DNA from: Candidatus Saccharimonadota bacterium
GTDB lineage: Bacteria > Patescibacteriota > Saccharimonadia > Saccharimonadales > UBA4665
Length of the DNA: 64,000 nt
Direction of reading: 5' to 3'
Assembly: GCA_013289705.1 (NCBI GenBank)
Contig: JABCZM010000006.1
Coordinates: 1 to 64,000, forward strand
Shown one piece after another: positions 34,387-41,505 of the stretch (position 1 is the first letter of the stretch; every line of letters starts with the position of its first letter). The position numbers and the translations under genes are program-made. Under the pieces are notes generated by a model. That model was given only the letters and a program-made list of their open reading frames with translations. It did no database searches and was not told where the DNA came from.

Positions 34387-34464
34387 CGCTTTACTTTAGC
34401 GTACCTCTGTTATTTGTCAAGTTTTTGCATATATTTTATAGGCGATGAGTGGTACAATAAAGGC

Positions 34465-34629
34465 ATGAGTAGCAAAGTCATTAATGTAGATGAAAATAGC
34501 CCAGAGTTCCTACTTGAGTTGGAGCGACGCATTAAACTTGCTAAAAATCCTAAAAATCGTATACCGCTCAGCGTCGCCAAGAAAGATATTCTAAAAAAAT
34601 ACCAGGAACTTGCTGGTGCAAAAGTATAG
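34465..34629 (+). CDS. Antitoxin of a RelE/ParE-type pair
   Basis: A 54-residue protein with a helical, basic C-terminus (LLELERRIKLAKNPKNRIPL, then KKDILKKYQELAG) and the NVDENSPEFL start typical of small antitoxins preceding ParE/RelE toxins. TACAAT (34453-34458) is 6 nt upstream of ATG 34465, so a leaderless start is favoured over an ATG at 34414. The toxin gene overlaps its 3' end. It should neutralise the toxin and probably autorepress the promoter. Confidence 0.75.
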   Translation: MSSKVINVDENSPEFLLELERRIKLAKNPKNRIPLSVAKKDILKKYQELAGAKV

Positions 34630-34957
34630 TGTCAGTTTGACGGAAGATGCTGAGAACGATATTGCCGAGCTAATGGCATTTTATGAAGAGCTAGTGGATG
34701 CTAAATCGGCAGTGAAGTTTTTCGATGAAGCTATGGAAACTGTTACAAACCTGCAAAACTTGCCACGAGCTAACGCTGTGTTTAAGGATGACCCAGATGT
34801 GCGTAAGATCCAGATGAAAAATCACAAAGTTGCAGTTGTGTACATTGTAGATGATGATCGCTTTGAGGTTATCGCCGTTCGTGCATATCACCAAATGCAA
34901 AACCCTGCGCAGTATCAAGAATCAATAAGAGAGCGTATACGAAAGATTAACGGGTAA
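34616..34957 (+). CDS. RelE/ParE-family toxin
   Basis: A 113-residue toxin of the RelE/ParE fold: YSVSLTEDAENDIAELMAFY at the N-terminus, NLPRANAVFKDDPDVRKIQM in the core, then NHKVAVVYIVDDDRFEVIAV and RAYHQMQNPAQYQESIRERI. GTG 34616 is chosen because AGGA lies 8 nt upstream; TTG 34610 is an alternative. Members cleave mRNA on ribosomes (RelE) or poison gyrase (ParE); which applies is not decidable here. Confidence 0.83.
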   Translation: MQKYSVSLTEDAENDIAELMAFYEELVDAKSAVKFFDEAMETVTNLQNLPRANAVFKDDPDVRKIQMKNHKVAVVYIVDDDRFEVIAVRAYHQMQNPAQYQESIRERIRKING

Positions 34958-34991
34958 GCCCTGCTAGTTAGCCATAGGATATGCTATAGAC

Positions 34992-35633
34992 ATGGGACGA
35001 ACACTGGCAGTTGGCGATATTCACACAAAAATCTGGATTATTGAGAAAGTTGCTAAAGTTATGGACGATTACGATAAGGTCATTTTCTGCGGTGATTATG
35101 CAGATGACTTTAACGCTAGCCCACAGGATACTTTAAATACCTGGAATACTCTAAAGGATATGCAAAGCCAAAACCGAAGCAAAATTGAGTTAGTTATAGG
35201 TAATCATGACTACATATATGTCAACGATACGCCGTCATTGCAATCTGGCTACAACCCTATGACGCACGTTTTAATTGATGCCCCAGAAAATAAAAATCTG
35301 AAAGAGTGGCTTACTGGTTTGCCTGTTATTATAGAGATTGACGGTGTTGCATATTCTCATGCAGGAATAGCCAATGAGTGGTCTGGTCTAAAAGATGTAG
35401 GCGGCCTATGGAACGATACGAGCCCTATCTGGGCGCGACCCGGTAGTAGCACTACGTACAAGGACACACCTCAAGTATTTGGACATACTCCTAGTGAGAC
35501 TTGTTATGAAATTAAACACGGAGTGTGGTGTATCGATACATTCTCTACGATGCCGGATGGCACCCCTTTTGGTGACGGATCGGTGCTGCAAGTTATTGAT
35601 GGAGAGAAGTTCTCTAAGCTGTATCTGGAATAA
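34992..35633 (+). CDS. Calcineurin-like metallophosphoesterase
   Basis: A 213-residue metallophosphatase with the full di-metal signature: LAVGDIHTK, VIFCGDYADDF, LVIGNHDY, the His of AYSHAGIA and FGHTPSE. This resembles the PrpE/ApaH/serine-threonine phosphatase group. TATGCT lies 6 nt before ATG 34992 (leaderless). In this island it could be a nucleotide or protein phosphatase; it forms a pair with the ST7-like gene 23 nt downstream. Confidence 0.87.
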   Translation: MGRTLAVGDIHTKIWIIEKVAKVMDDYDKVIFCGDYADDFNASPQDTLNTWNTLKDMQSQNRSKIELVIGNHDYIYVNDTPSLQSGYNPMTHVLIDAPENKNLKEWLTGLPVIIEIDGVAYSHAGIANEWSGLKDVGGLWNDTSPIWARPGSSTTYKDTPQVFGHTPSETCYEIKHGVWCIDTFSTMPDGTPFGDGSVLQVIDGEKFSKLYLE

Positions 35634-35656
35634 TTAAGCGCATAGAGAGGTTAAAA

Positions 35657-36355
35657 GTGTATGAACCAAGAGTATCAAAAGCCCGAGCAGAAAAAGCAAC
35701 CAAACCGTTAAAACGTGGAGATATCGCGCTCTTAAAAGGTAATCCCAAGAGGGTTCGGCAACTTGCAGAGTTTACGGATAAAAATCGGACCGTCATGGAT
35801 GAATACTATGAAGTTACCGAACTATTTCAAGCTGGGCAAGTTTCTTTGACGGAAACTAAACAGTCCCTGAGGCAACTTATCAAAATTGACAAGCAGTTCC
35901 TTGATTCATATTTGTACCTTGCTCAGATCGAATATGATGCAGAAAATTACGAAGACTATTCACGTTTAGTGTGGGAGACATATCTCAAGGCGGTGCAAAT
36001 GGTCGCAAATATAGACGGGGATTATCCAAAAAGTTTACTGTGGGGCTGGCTTGAAAACAGACATATCATCCGGGCACTATGTAATTTTGCCTTACTGCAA
36101 TGGGAGCAGGATCATATTAGGTTATCGCTAGAGATTTACCGGAAGCTACTTGCTTCCAACCTGAACGATAATATAGGCGCGCGGTATAGTATTTTAGCAA
36201 TTCGGCTCGGCTATGGTTCTGAGTACGAAGCGTTATTTTTGCCCGACTCAGGACCAATATTTGGGCTGGATGCTAAGAAAATGGACGCCTGGTTTGATGC
36301 AAATGCTGCAAAGTTCTCCAATGAGTTTGTTGATTTTTTCGAAAACGCAAAATAA
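35657..36355 (+). CDS. ST7-like tetratricopeptide-type protein
   Basis: A 232-residue helical-repeat protein. QFLDSYLYLAQIEYDAENYE, WGWLENRHIIRALCNFALL and IYRKLLASNLNDNIGARYSI match the ST7/TPR-like family found in some bacteria, whose function is unknown. The start is GTG 35657, with AGAGAGG 8 nt upstream; a nearby ATG (35661) is out of frame. A basic N-terminus (KARAEKATKPLKRGD) precedes the repeats. It probably acts as a protein-binding scaffold. Confidence 0.7.
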   Translation: MYEPRVSKARAEKATKPLKRGDIALLKGNPKRVRQLAEFTDKNRTVMDEYYEVTELFQAGQVSLTETKQSLRQLIKIDKQFLDSYLYLAQIEYDAENYEDYSRLVWETYLKAVQMVANIDGDYPKSLLWGWLENRHIIRALCNFALLQWEQDHIRLSLEIYRKLLASNLNDNIGARYSILAIRLGYGSEYEALFLPDSGPIFGLDAKKMDAWFDANAAKFSNEFVDFFENAK

Positions 36356-36771
36356 TACAAATAACGAAGCACCTCTGACAAATATAATCTAAGTCAAGGA
36401 CAGGTCACGGAACTAGGTCGGCTGTCGCGCTGCTTGGTCGCCGTAGACCGACTGGTCTCTTCTGAAACCAAGTAACAGAGTTAATTTTCATAAGTCTAGA
36501 TATTTGAACAGCTCCAACCCATTCTGACATTAACAGGAATTGGATTCGAACCGCTGACAGGGGTGAAATTTTAAGAAGAAACCCTTAAAAATAAAGAAAG
36601 ACCGGTCTAGGAACCCGGTCTACCTCTGTCGGTGCTTGGTCTGGCCCAGCGTCAAGTTCTGGAATATAACCCTAGACGGAAGCATGACCAAAGACCCCGA
36701 TGTTATAAAGAAGTTTTTAAATTAACAAAAAAATTATTGACTAATAATAATCTGATTATTATAATTACAGC
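36356..36771. other. Gene-free boundary segment with repeat-family copy B
   Basis: No plausible gene. Contents: a tRNA T-loop-like GGATTCGAACC (36542-36552), the AGGGGT core (36560-36565), a 7-bp hairpin AGACCGG/CCGGTCT (36599-36621), a TACCTCTG box (36621-36628) followed by CTTGG, and at the right end the promoter of the CopG/PIN pair. These pieces recur at other gene-group boundaries of the island. Confidence 0.5.
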
Positions 36772-36772
36772 A
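36737..36772 (+). promoter_or_regulatory. Promoter of the RHH/PIN toxin-antitoxin operon
   Basis: TTGACT (36737-36742), an exact 17-bp spacer and TATAAT (36760-36765) end 6 nt before ATG 36772, so the mRNA should be leaderless. The spacer holds a near-palindrome ATAATAATC/GATTATTAT, a likely operator for the ribbon-helix-helix antitoxin. Confidence 0.75.
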
Positions 36773-36987
36773 TGACAACAATAAGCATTTCACTCGATGA
36801 AGTTTTAAAAAAAGAAATTGAGAAGTTTTCCAAGGAGGACGGCGTTTCTAAAAGCGTTGTGATTCGCAGGCTTTTAAAACAAGCAGCATGGGAAAGAACG
36901 TGGAAAGATATGTCCGCACAAATTCGTACCAAATTTGACGAACTAAATCTTACTAATATAGATGAAGTCGAAGATTATTTGGGATGA
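36772..36987 (+). CDS. Ribbon-helix-helix (CopG/Arc-like) antitoxin
   Basis: A 71-residue protein. TTISISLDEVLKKEIEKFSK and SVVIRRLLKQA form the beta-strand/helix/helix of RHH repressors; the acidic tail TNIDEVEDYLG would contact the toxin. It overlaps the PIN toxin by 4 nt (ATGA). It should repress its own promoter, whose palindrome lies directly upstream. Confidence 0.85.
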   Translation: MTTISISLDEVLKKEIEKFSKEDGVSKSVVIRRLLKQAAWERTWKDMSAQIRTKFDELNLTNIDEVEDYLG

Positions 36988-37409
36988 AGCCACTCGCGGT
37001 AGTACTTGATACGAATATCTACGTTGCGGCTGCCCTGAACCCACAAAGTGCTTTATATCGTATAGTTGAAGATTCTGCGGCACAGAATTTGGCGAACTAT
37101 TTCAGTTCGCCCGAAATCTTACTTGAACTCCAAGGTAAACTAGAGAATAAGTTCTTCTTTCCCAAAGAAGCGGTCGTGCAATGGATCAATAGAATAGAAG
37201 AGGCCATTACGGTTATAAGACCAACCCAAAAAGTGGACGCCATAAAGAATGATCCAGATGACAATAAAATTCTCGAGTGTGCTCTAGAATGTAAAGCTGA
37301 TTTAATAATCAGCGCTGACAAAGACTTACGTTCTCTCAAAGAGTGGAACAATATAAAAATAATTCATCCTAGCTCGGTAAAATATCTATTCCCGCAATTA
37401 CAGAACTAG
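36984..37409 (+). CDS. PIN-domain toxin (COG1569 type)
   Basis: A 141-residue PIN RNase. VVLDTNIYVAAALNPQSALY carries the first catalytic Asp, SPEILLELQGKL the Glu, KNDPDDNKILECAL and ADLIISADKDLRSL the later acidic residues coordinating Mg2+. Such toxins cleave RNA. It is translationally coupled to the RHH antitoxin. Confidence 0.87.
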   Translation: MKPLAVVLDTNIYVAAALNPQSALYRIVEDSAAQNLANYFSSPEILLELQGKLENKFFFPKEAVVQWINRIEEAITVIRPTQKVDAIKNDPDDNKILECALECKADLIISADKDLRSLKEWNNIKIIHPSSVKYLFPQLQN

Positions 37410-37428
37410 TTGGAACACGAAATCTGTG

Positions 37429-37534
37429 GCTCCGGCTAGTGGAAACACTTCGCAACTTTGAGGATGACGGACAGATAAGGTTTAGCCGTTTTAGTGCTTT
37501 AGCATTTAAACAGCTAACAGGGGTAAAAGTCTGA
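37429..37534 (+). repeat. Boundary repeat copy C
   Basis: TGGCTCCGGCTAGTGG and CACTTCGCAACT (37429-37459) match copy D at 43005 with few differences, and GTAAAAGTCTGA (37523-37534) is identical to copy E at 43670-43681. The two blocks are about 65 nt apart and in the reverse order to that in D and E. The rest of 37410-37774 has no credible gene. Confidence 0.5.
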
Positions 37535-37774
37535 AACACTTGCTCCATCTCTATGCAAGAGTTGCCTACCCCCCTCTAGTTTCGTGGTGTCCGCAGGACA
37601 AGGCGTCGTACATTGTTGAATATTGTGCCATGACTATACGCAACTAGCATGATGTCGACAAGAACTTGTGCGACTTCACCCGCGTGATTAACCGGCAATA
37701 AACTTACTCCCACCTTCTCTTTTGCTTTTGTCTTCTTTGTACTTAGTGCGCGCACAAAATTTTTTGATTTCAAG

Positions 37775-37804
37775 TTGACAAAAGTTATACGTTTCGTATA
37801 TATT
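37775..37804 (+). promoter_or_regulatory. Retron-operon promoter with palindromic operator
   Basis: TTGACA (37775-37780), an 18-bp spacer and TATATT (37799-37804) form a strong promoter on the plus strand. Between them lies a perfect inverted repeat TATACG-TTT-CGTATA (37786-37800), ideally placed for repression by the XRE-type HTH protein encoded downstream. Transcription would start near 37811, about 365 nt before the first coding start. Confidence 0.65.
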
Positions 37805-37810
37805 TAAGGT

Positions 37811-38165
37811 ACTGGCACTTTAAAAAATCAATTCAGCACAACTGCTATCTTATCGACATATTTAGATGTGCCGCAAGGCTATATCTGACCCACCGCTTTA
37901 ATGCTTAGGGAATTGTCACCTGGGTCATGCTCCCGTCGGCCGTCTGGCTGTCGGGTGGCTCTGTTCCTCTGGTTGACGTCGCTTGACTCGCACTCTGGCT
38001 CGCTAGAGAGCTTGCACTTGCACTGGGACTATCCAAATCGTGGCTATCATCACTTTAACCCGATTTTGTGATATTACCGGATACCTTTCCCGATCGATAC
38101 ACGATGATAGCCACGAGAGTAAGATGTCCTGCTTTACTAACTAATTGCCAGATTTAGCTAAAAAG
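37811..38165 (+). ncRNA. Candidate retron msr-msd non-coding RNA region
   Basis: This stretch lies between a strong promoter and the HTH/RT operon and has no plus-strand gene, the usual place for a retron ncRNA. It contains a perfect 14-bp stem (38038-38051 with 38103-38116) around a 51-nt loop, suited to an msd hairpin. I could not find convincing flanking a1/a2 repeats or the branching guanosine context, so boundaries are only approximate. The minus strand also reads a 40-residue Ser/Ala-rich frame (stop at 37906) that is probably fortuitous. Confidence 0.35.
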
Positions 38166-38177
38166 GAGGCCACCATT

Positions 38178-38357
38178 ATGGCGGAAGATCGTTTACGCTC
38201 TCTACCAACTGAATTGTGGTATCCGTATAGCGAGCCGGAGATGACCCATGATGGTCAGGTGCGTGAGGGTATTACGGACTATTCTGCAGATTGTGAAAAT
38301 AATCGCGCAAATAGTACGGATACTCCGCGACTTGATCGGGTAGTATCCGGCTCGTAG
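38178..38357 (+). CDS. Small hypothetical protein of the retron-like operon (59 aa)
   Basis: ATG 38178 is preceded by AAGGAGG, the strongest Shine-Dalgarno sequence of the island. The 59 residues (MAEDRLRSLPTELWYPYSEP onward) are acidic, without membrane segments or known motifs; the stretch ELWYPYSEPEMTHDG looks structured, the tail Asn/Ser-rich. It is 15 nt upstream of the HTH gene and shares its transcript. It may be an accessory protein or regulator; I recognise no family. Confidence 0.6.
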   Translation: MAEDRLRSLPTELWYPYSEPEMTHDGQVREGITDYSADCENNRANSTDTPRLDRVVSGS

Positions 38358-38372
38358 TCGTTGATAAAGCTT

Positions 38373-38696
38373 ATGTATTCATTCCCTACACTCATTAAAA
38401 AGATTCGAACCGAGGCCGGTCTCACACAGGCTGAATTTGCTGTGGAATTGAAAGTTTCTCCAATACTTATTGCAATGGTTGAAAGTGGTCAAAAGCCCGT
38501 TTCAAAAAATCTATTAGAGAAGCTAGCCAATAGGCTCAATGTGCATCCTGCATCCATCACTCCATTTTTATACGGTGACAATGTTCGGGATAAGGACATG
38601 TCGAGGGTTGAAAAACAATTCTTAGCTCTAGGCACTAAATTGCAAGAACATTTGATTAAGGACAGGTCTAAACTGCTAAAAAAACATGCCAGCTAA
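38373..38696 (+). CDS. XRE-family HTH regulator of the retron-like operon
   Basis: A 107-residue protein. Residues about 4-60 are a Cro/CI-type HTH: LIKKIRTEAGLTQAEFAVEL, then SPILIAMVESGQKPVSKNLL. A short charged helix (RVEKQFLALGTKLQEHLIKD) follows. ATG 38373 is preferred to TTG 38361. It overlaps the reverse-transcriptase gene by 11 nt. HTH plus RT is the organisation of type VI-like retrons, where the HTH protein belongs to the defence unit; it may also repress the promoter at 37775. Confidence 0.85.
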   Translation: MYSFPTLIKKIRTEAGLTQAEFAVELKVSPILIAMVESGQKPVSKNLLEKLANRLNVHPASITPFLYGDNVRDKDMSRVEKQFLALGTKLQEHLIKDRSKLLKKHAS

Positions 38697-39681
38697 TCGC
38701 TACCCTCAATTAAACATTCGCGGTAAAAACGAATTAGCTAAGCACATAAGCAATAAACGTTTGCCTTACGAAAAAGCACTTGCGCTAATAAACGATGTTC
38801 AGAAAAATCACGATTCATACTGGCGCGACCATCCAAAGTATTCACAACCCGATAAAGGTAAATGGGTGCGCGACGCTTCACAATCGGATCTCGGGAAATT
38901 ATTGAAGCTGATTGATGGAGAGGTGCTGAAGCCAAACGACAAATTACTGCCGCCATTTCTCTTTGGCGGGCTGAGTGGCAAAAACCACAAAGGAGCCGTC
39001 CAACATCTCCTCGGCAACAAGCGCAAGCGAGTTATGCTAAAGCTTGATATTACAAAGTTCTTCGAACAGAACAGTTACGATCGGGTTTATCACTTTTTCT
39101 TAGACAAAGCAGGATGTAGTAAGGCCGCAGCAAAGTTACTTGCTGACATTTGTTGCGTTTATTATGGGGCTAAAGATACCCCCGAAAAATATCAAACAAT
39201 TGCCCGTGGTTTCCCAACTTCCCCGCGACTCGCGGTGTGGTGCAATCTTGACGCATTTATCAAACTTGAACGGCGAGTCCGTAAGGAACTAAGAGGCAAA
39301 GACCCACGAGTGGCTATCTACGTTGATGACATCGGTATTACGGCAAGTCGCGCAACTAAAGAAGCGATGATGAGGCTGTACCCTAAAGTAAAAGCAATTC
39401 TGGAATCAGACAAAAATCAAAAGTTGCCATTGAATGAAAAGAAAACCAAAATTGTCTTCCACTCCGGAGAAACTTTCAATACTGATGGTAAGCACATTGG
39501 TAAACAAGGGTTTGAACTGCTTGGCCTACAAATGGGCAGGAACAAACTTACATTAGGCACTAAAACTCGTTGGAAGCTTATGAATATTACGCAGCAACAT
39601 CGCGACGCGAAACGAAAAAATAAAAGTATTAGGCGTTCCCGCAAATCGATTTTGCGTTACAAAGACTATATCGAAAAGTAA
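38686..39681 (+). CDS. Retron-like reverse transcriptase
   Basis: A 331-residue RT. Palm motifs: VMLKLDITKFFE (Asp121), ARGFPTSPRLAVWCN (174-187, RT motif 4 in the retron form P-T-S-P), the catalytic IYVDDIG (Asp214/Asp215), and FELLGLQMGRNKL near 276. GAVQH before the first palm motif resembles the retron N-A-x-x-H element. It lacks maturase, endonuclease or integrase domains and has retron-type length; the DGR S-Q motif is absent. It makes cDNA presumably from the RNA encoded upstream. It converges on the Ntn-hydrolase gene with 11 nt between stops. A non-retron DRT-type defence RT is the alternative. Confidence 0.8.
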   Translation: MPANRYPQLNIRGKNELAKHISNKRLPYEKALALINDVQKNHDSYWRDHPKYSQPDKGKWVRDASQSDLGKLLKLIDGEVLKPNDKLLPPFLFGGLSGKNHKGAVQHLLGNKRKRVMLKLDITKFFEQNSYDRVYHFFLDKAGCSKAAAKLLADICCVYYGAKDTPEKYQTIARGFPTSPRLAVWCNLDAFIKLERRVRKELRGKDPRVAIYVDDIGITASRATKEAMMRLYPKVKAILESDKNQKLPLNEKKTKIVFHSGETFNTDGKHIGKQGFELLGLQMGRNKLTLGTKTRWKLMNITQQHRDAKRKNKSIRRSRKSILRYKDYIEK

Positions 39682-39692
39682 CCTCGGTTAAA

Positions 39693-40505
39693 CTATCCGA
39701 AATATACTGCTTTCGCATCGCCACCCGATAACATTTGATCTAGTTCCTCATATGTCGTGGCAAGTTTATCCATCGGGCTTGAATTGCCGCTGTCAGTTCT
39801 AAAAGTTGCTGCAATACCAGTGTCTCCTACTGTTGATATACCGATTACTAACTGTTTACTTACTCCAGGCTGAACTTTACCCTGCTCAAGTGCTGCCGAG
39901 ATCTTTGGCGCGAGAAAATCAACCATATCAGTTGGGCTATTGTCTATTGCCAAAACCCTAAATCTAAAATCATTCGATAGCTGATCGGCAATTTGCTTGC
40001 AAACAGTCATGCTCTTACCAGAACCAATGTCCATCCAATGAAAAGGGTGTACGGACATTGGGCGATAGTCGGGTGCTTCAATTTTATATACAGCACAGGG
40101 TATGTACTTGTTCCCGGTAGAATTGTTTTCGGTATGGTTACCCGCTATCAACATGTGAACGCCATGTTCGTTGTCATTGGGGTATAGATGCTTCTTGTTC
40201 TGAGTTGTATATTTTCGCCACTCGATAATAAAATCTAAAACGTCAAATTTGCGGTTGGCACTTTTAAGGGACATGCTAGCCGCGAGTATGCGCATGTCAT
40301 CGATGATATTAAAAGCATGTTCAACTCGCCCAGCAAATCCGACAATTAATCCGTTTTCTGTAGATATGTCATGAACTTTTAGTAGGCAGTCTTTACATAT
40401 CTTTTTGCCAGTAGTTGAGTCGGTATAGGTAACGCAGACATCTGAAATAAGCAAAGAATAAACGTACGCGTCTTGGTGGAACGGTTTTCCTAGAACCCAT
40501 GTCAT
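39693..40505 (-). CDS. Proteasome/HslV-like Ntn-hydrolase
   Basis: A 270-residue protein resembling beta-type proteasome subunits. After Met1 it opens TWVLGKPF, so Met removal would expose Thr at the N-terminus. SDVCVTYTDS, then KICKDCLLKVHDI and GLIVGFAGRVEHAFNIIDDM parallel the S-D, K33 and G-x-A-G-x-x-x-D-A blocks of HslV. MLIAGNH, YIPCAVYKIEAPD and WMDIGSGKS parallel the later strands and conserved G-S-G. This is by-eye similarity, not a search. TATTAT lies 6 nt before ATG 40505, fixing the start at the Met-Thr; a longer frame to 40544 is rejected. It converges on the retron-like RT. Confidence 0.6.
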   Translation of the reverse strand: MTWVLGKPFHQDAYVYSLLISDVCVTYTDSTTGKKICKDCLLKVHDISTENGLIVGFAGRVEHAFNIIDDMRILAASMSLKSANRKFDVLDFIIEWRKYTTQNKKHLYPNDNEHGVHMLIAGNHTENNSTGNKYIPCAVYKIEAPDYRPMSVHPFHWMDIGSGKSMTVCKQIADQLSNDFRFRVLAIDNSPTDMVDFLAPKISAALEQGKVQPGVSKQLVIGISTVGDTGIAATFRTDSGNSSPMDKLATTYEELDQMLSGGDAKAVYFG

Positions 40506-40936
40506 AACATCATAATAACAGATGAGTTTGCACTTATTGGGCAATATATTATTAATGCAAGAATTATTTATTTATAAATAAATTGACACGAGCATTTCTG
40601 CGCTAAGCCAAATTGTGAAATATATGCTTGCATTAAAGTACTTTAAGGTTTTAGGCTTATAAGTAGGTTCAATTACTTTAAGCTTACTCATATGGGTTAC
40701 ATGACAGAAGTACCACCGATAGATCACGCAGTAGCGTTGAAATGCTGTAGTTAGGACTCGGTGTTTTCAAAGTGCTATAGAGGAACGTCCTCCGAGCCAA
40801 CCTATACATACTATAAATATAGACCTCTTTTGTCCGTACTATACAACATTCATTATGCCGGCTTAAGTAATAGTTCAAAATATTTGGCGGTACCGAATAT
40901 TTTGAACTATTACTAAAAAGAGTTTAATCCGGAGCC
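40506..40936. other. Gene-free boundary segment with repeat copy and long hairpin
   Basis: No gene is supported. It holds the promoter of the Ntn-hydrolase gene (left end), an AT-rich palindrome near 40561-40580, a repeat-family copy (CTGTAGTTAGG at 40744-40754 and, inverted, GAGGACGTTCCTCTAT at 40777-40792) and the 19-bp hairpin at 40866-40914. Confidence 0.5.
40866..40914. repeat. Perfect 19-bp inverted repeat (hairpin)
   Basis: The arms 40866-40884 and 40896-40914 (AGTAATAGTTCAAAATATT and its complement) are perfectly complementary around an 11-nt loop. It lies 22 nt beyond the stop of the minus-strand gene ending at 40937. It could be a bidirectional terminator, an mRNA-stabilising hairpin or a mobile-element end; there is no strong T run directly after either arm. 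Confidence 0.85.
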
Positions 40937-41497
40937 TTACCTATGAATGGCTTTCATCCCCATCCATTTGAAAAAATTGATGATAGATACTAATAGATTG
41001 AATGCTCCGACAATAAACAGACCACTGGTAACTAGATAAGTCGAACCAGGCTTAGCAAGCGAATACGTAATACCGGTTAATATACCACCAACAGCGAAAA
41101 AGCCTAGTGAAGCAAGGAATGTACGAACGGCCGTATTTTTAACATTTTTGACTGCTTGAGTACGCGTATCTTTCTTAACATATGCACGAATGTAGCCGGT
41201 TATTTTTTCATCGGCACGAGCATAGGGTTTTTGCATTTGGTGATCGCCCAGTAGAGTTTCAGCGGCTTGAAGGTTACTTAGCGCATCTGATAATAGTTGC
41301 TGCTGATAGTAGACGTAAGCTTGAGCAACGTGGACTTTATATGCCTTATAACCAAGCAAGGCTGGATGTTGCTCCAGTTTTTCAAACAAAAAATCAAGCT
41401 TTGCTTGGTAGTGCTCGGTTCGGCCGACATCGTTGGCTAAAATTTCGGTAAATAAATTATCAACTGCGTCCTCTGCTTTTGATGATTGTTCTTCCAT
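40937..41497 (-). CDS. Hypothetical protein with C-terminal two-helix membrane anchor
   Basis: A 186-residue protein. The N-terminal 120 residues form TPR-like helices (KLDFLFEKLEQHPALLGYKA; VYYQQQLLSDALSNLQAAE), followed by two membrane segments (FLASLGFFAVGGILTGITY and YLVTSGLFIVGAFNLLVSI) and a short basic end. It is the distal gene of a three-gene membrane-protein set with 41506 and 42185 (8-nt spacing). Function unknown. Confidence 0.65.
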   Translation of the reverse strand: MEEQSSKAEDAVDNLFTEILANDVGRTEHYQAKLDFLFEKLEQHPALLGYKAYKVHVAQAYVYYQQQLLSDALSNLQAAETLLGDHQMQKPYARADEKITGYIRAYVKKDTRTQAVKNVKNTAVRTFLASLGFFAVGGILTGITYSLAKPGSTYLVTSGLFIVGAFNLLVSIINFFKWMGMKAIHR

Positions 41498-41505
41498 GGG
41501 TGACC

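Noticed and set aside
34330-34405. A functional tRNA on the minus strand
   Set aside because: Only the T-loop and a 3' CCA are convincing; no 5' acceptor strand pairs with the 3' one and no anticodon loop with T33 can be placed.
37576-37773. 65-aa minus-strand ORF
   Set aside because: It would need a TTG start, has no ribosome-binding site, shows no family resemblance and abuts a strong plus-strand promoter.
37906-38080. Minus-strand Ser/Ala-rich frame (SASASSLASQSASQ)
   Set aside because: No ATG/GTG start, an upstream in-frame stop and only about 40 residues; more likely chance within the putative retron RNA.
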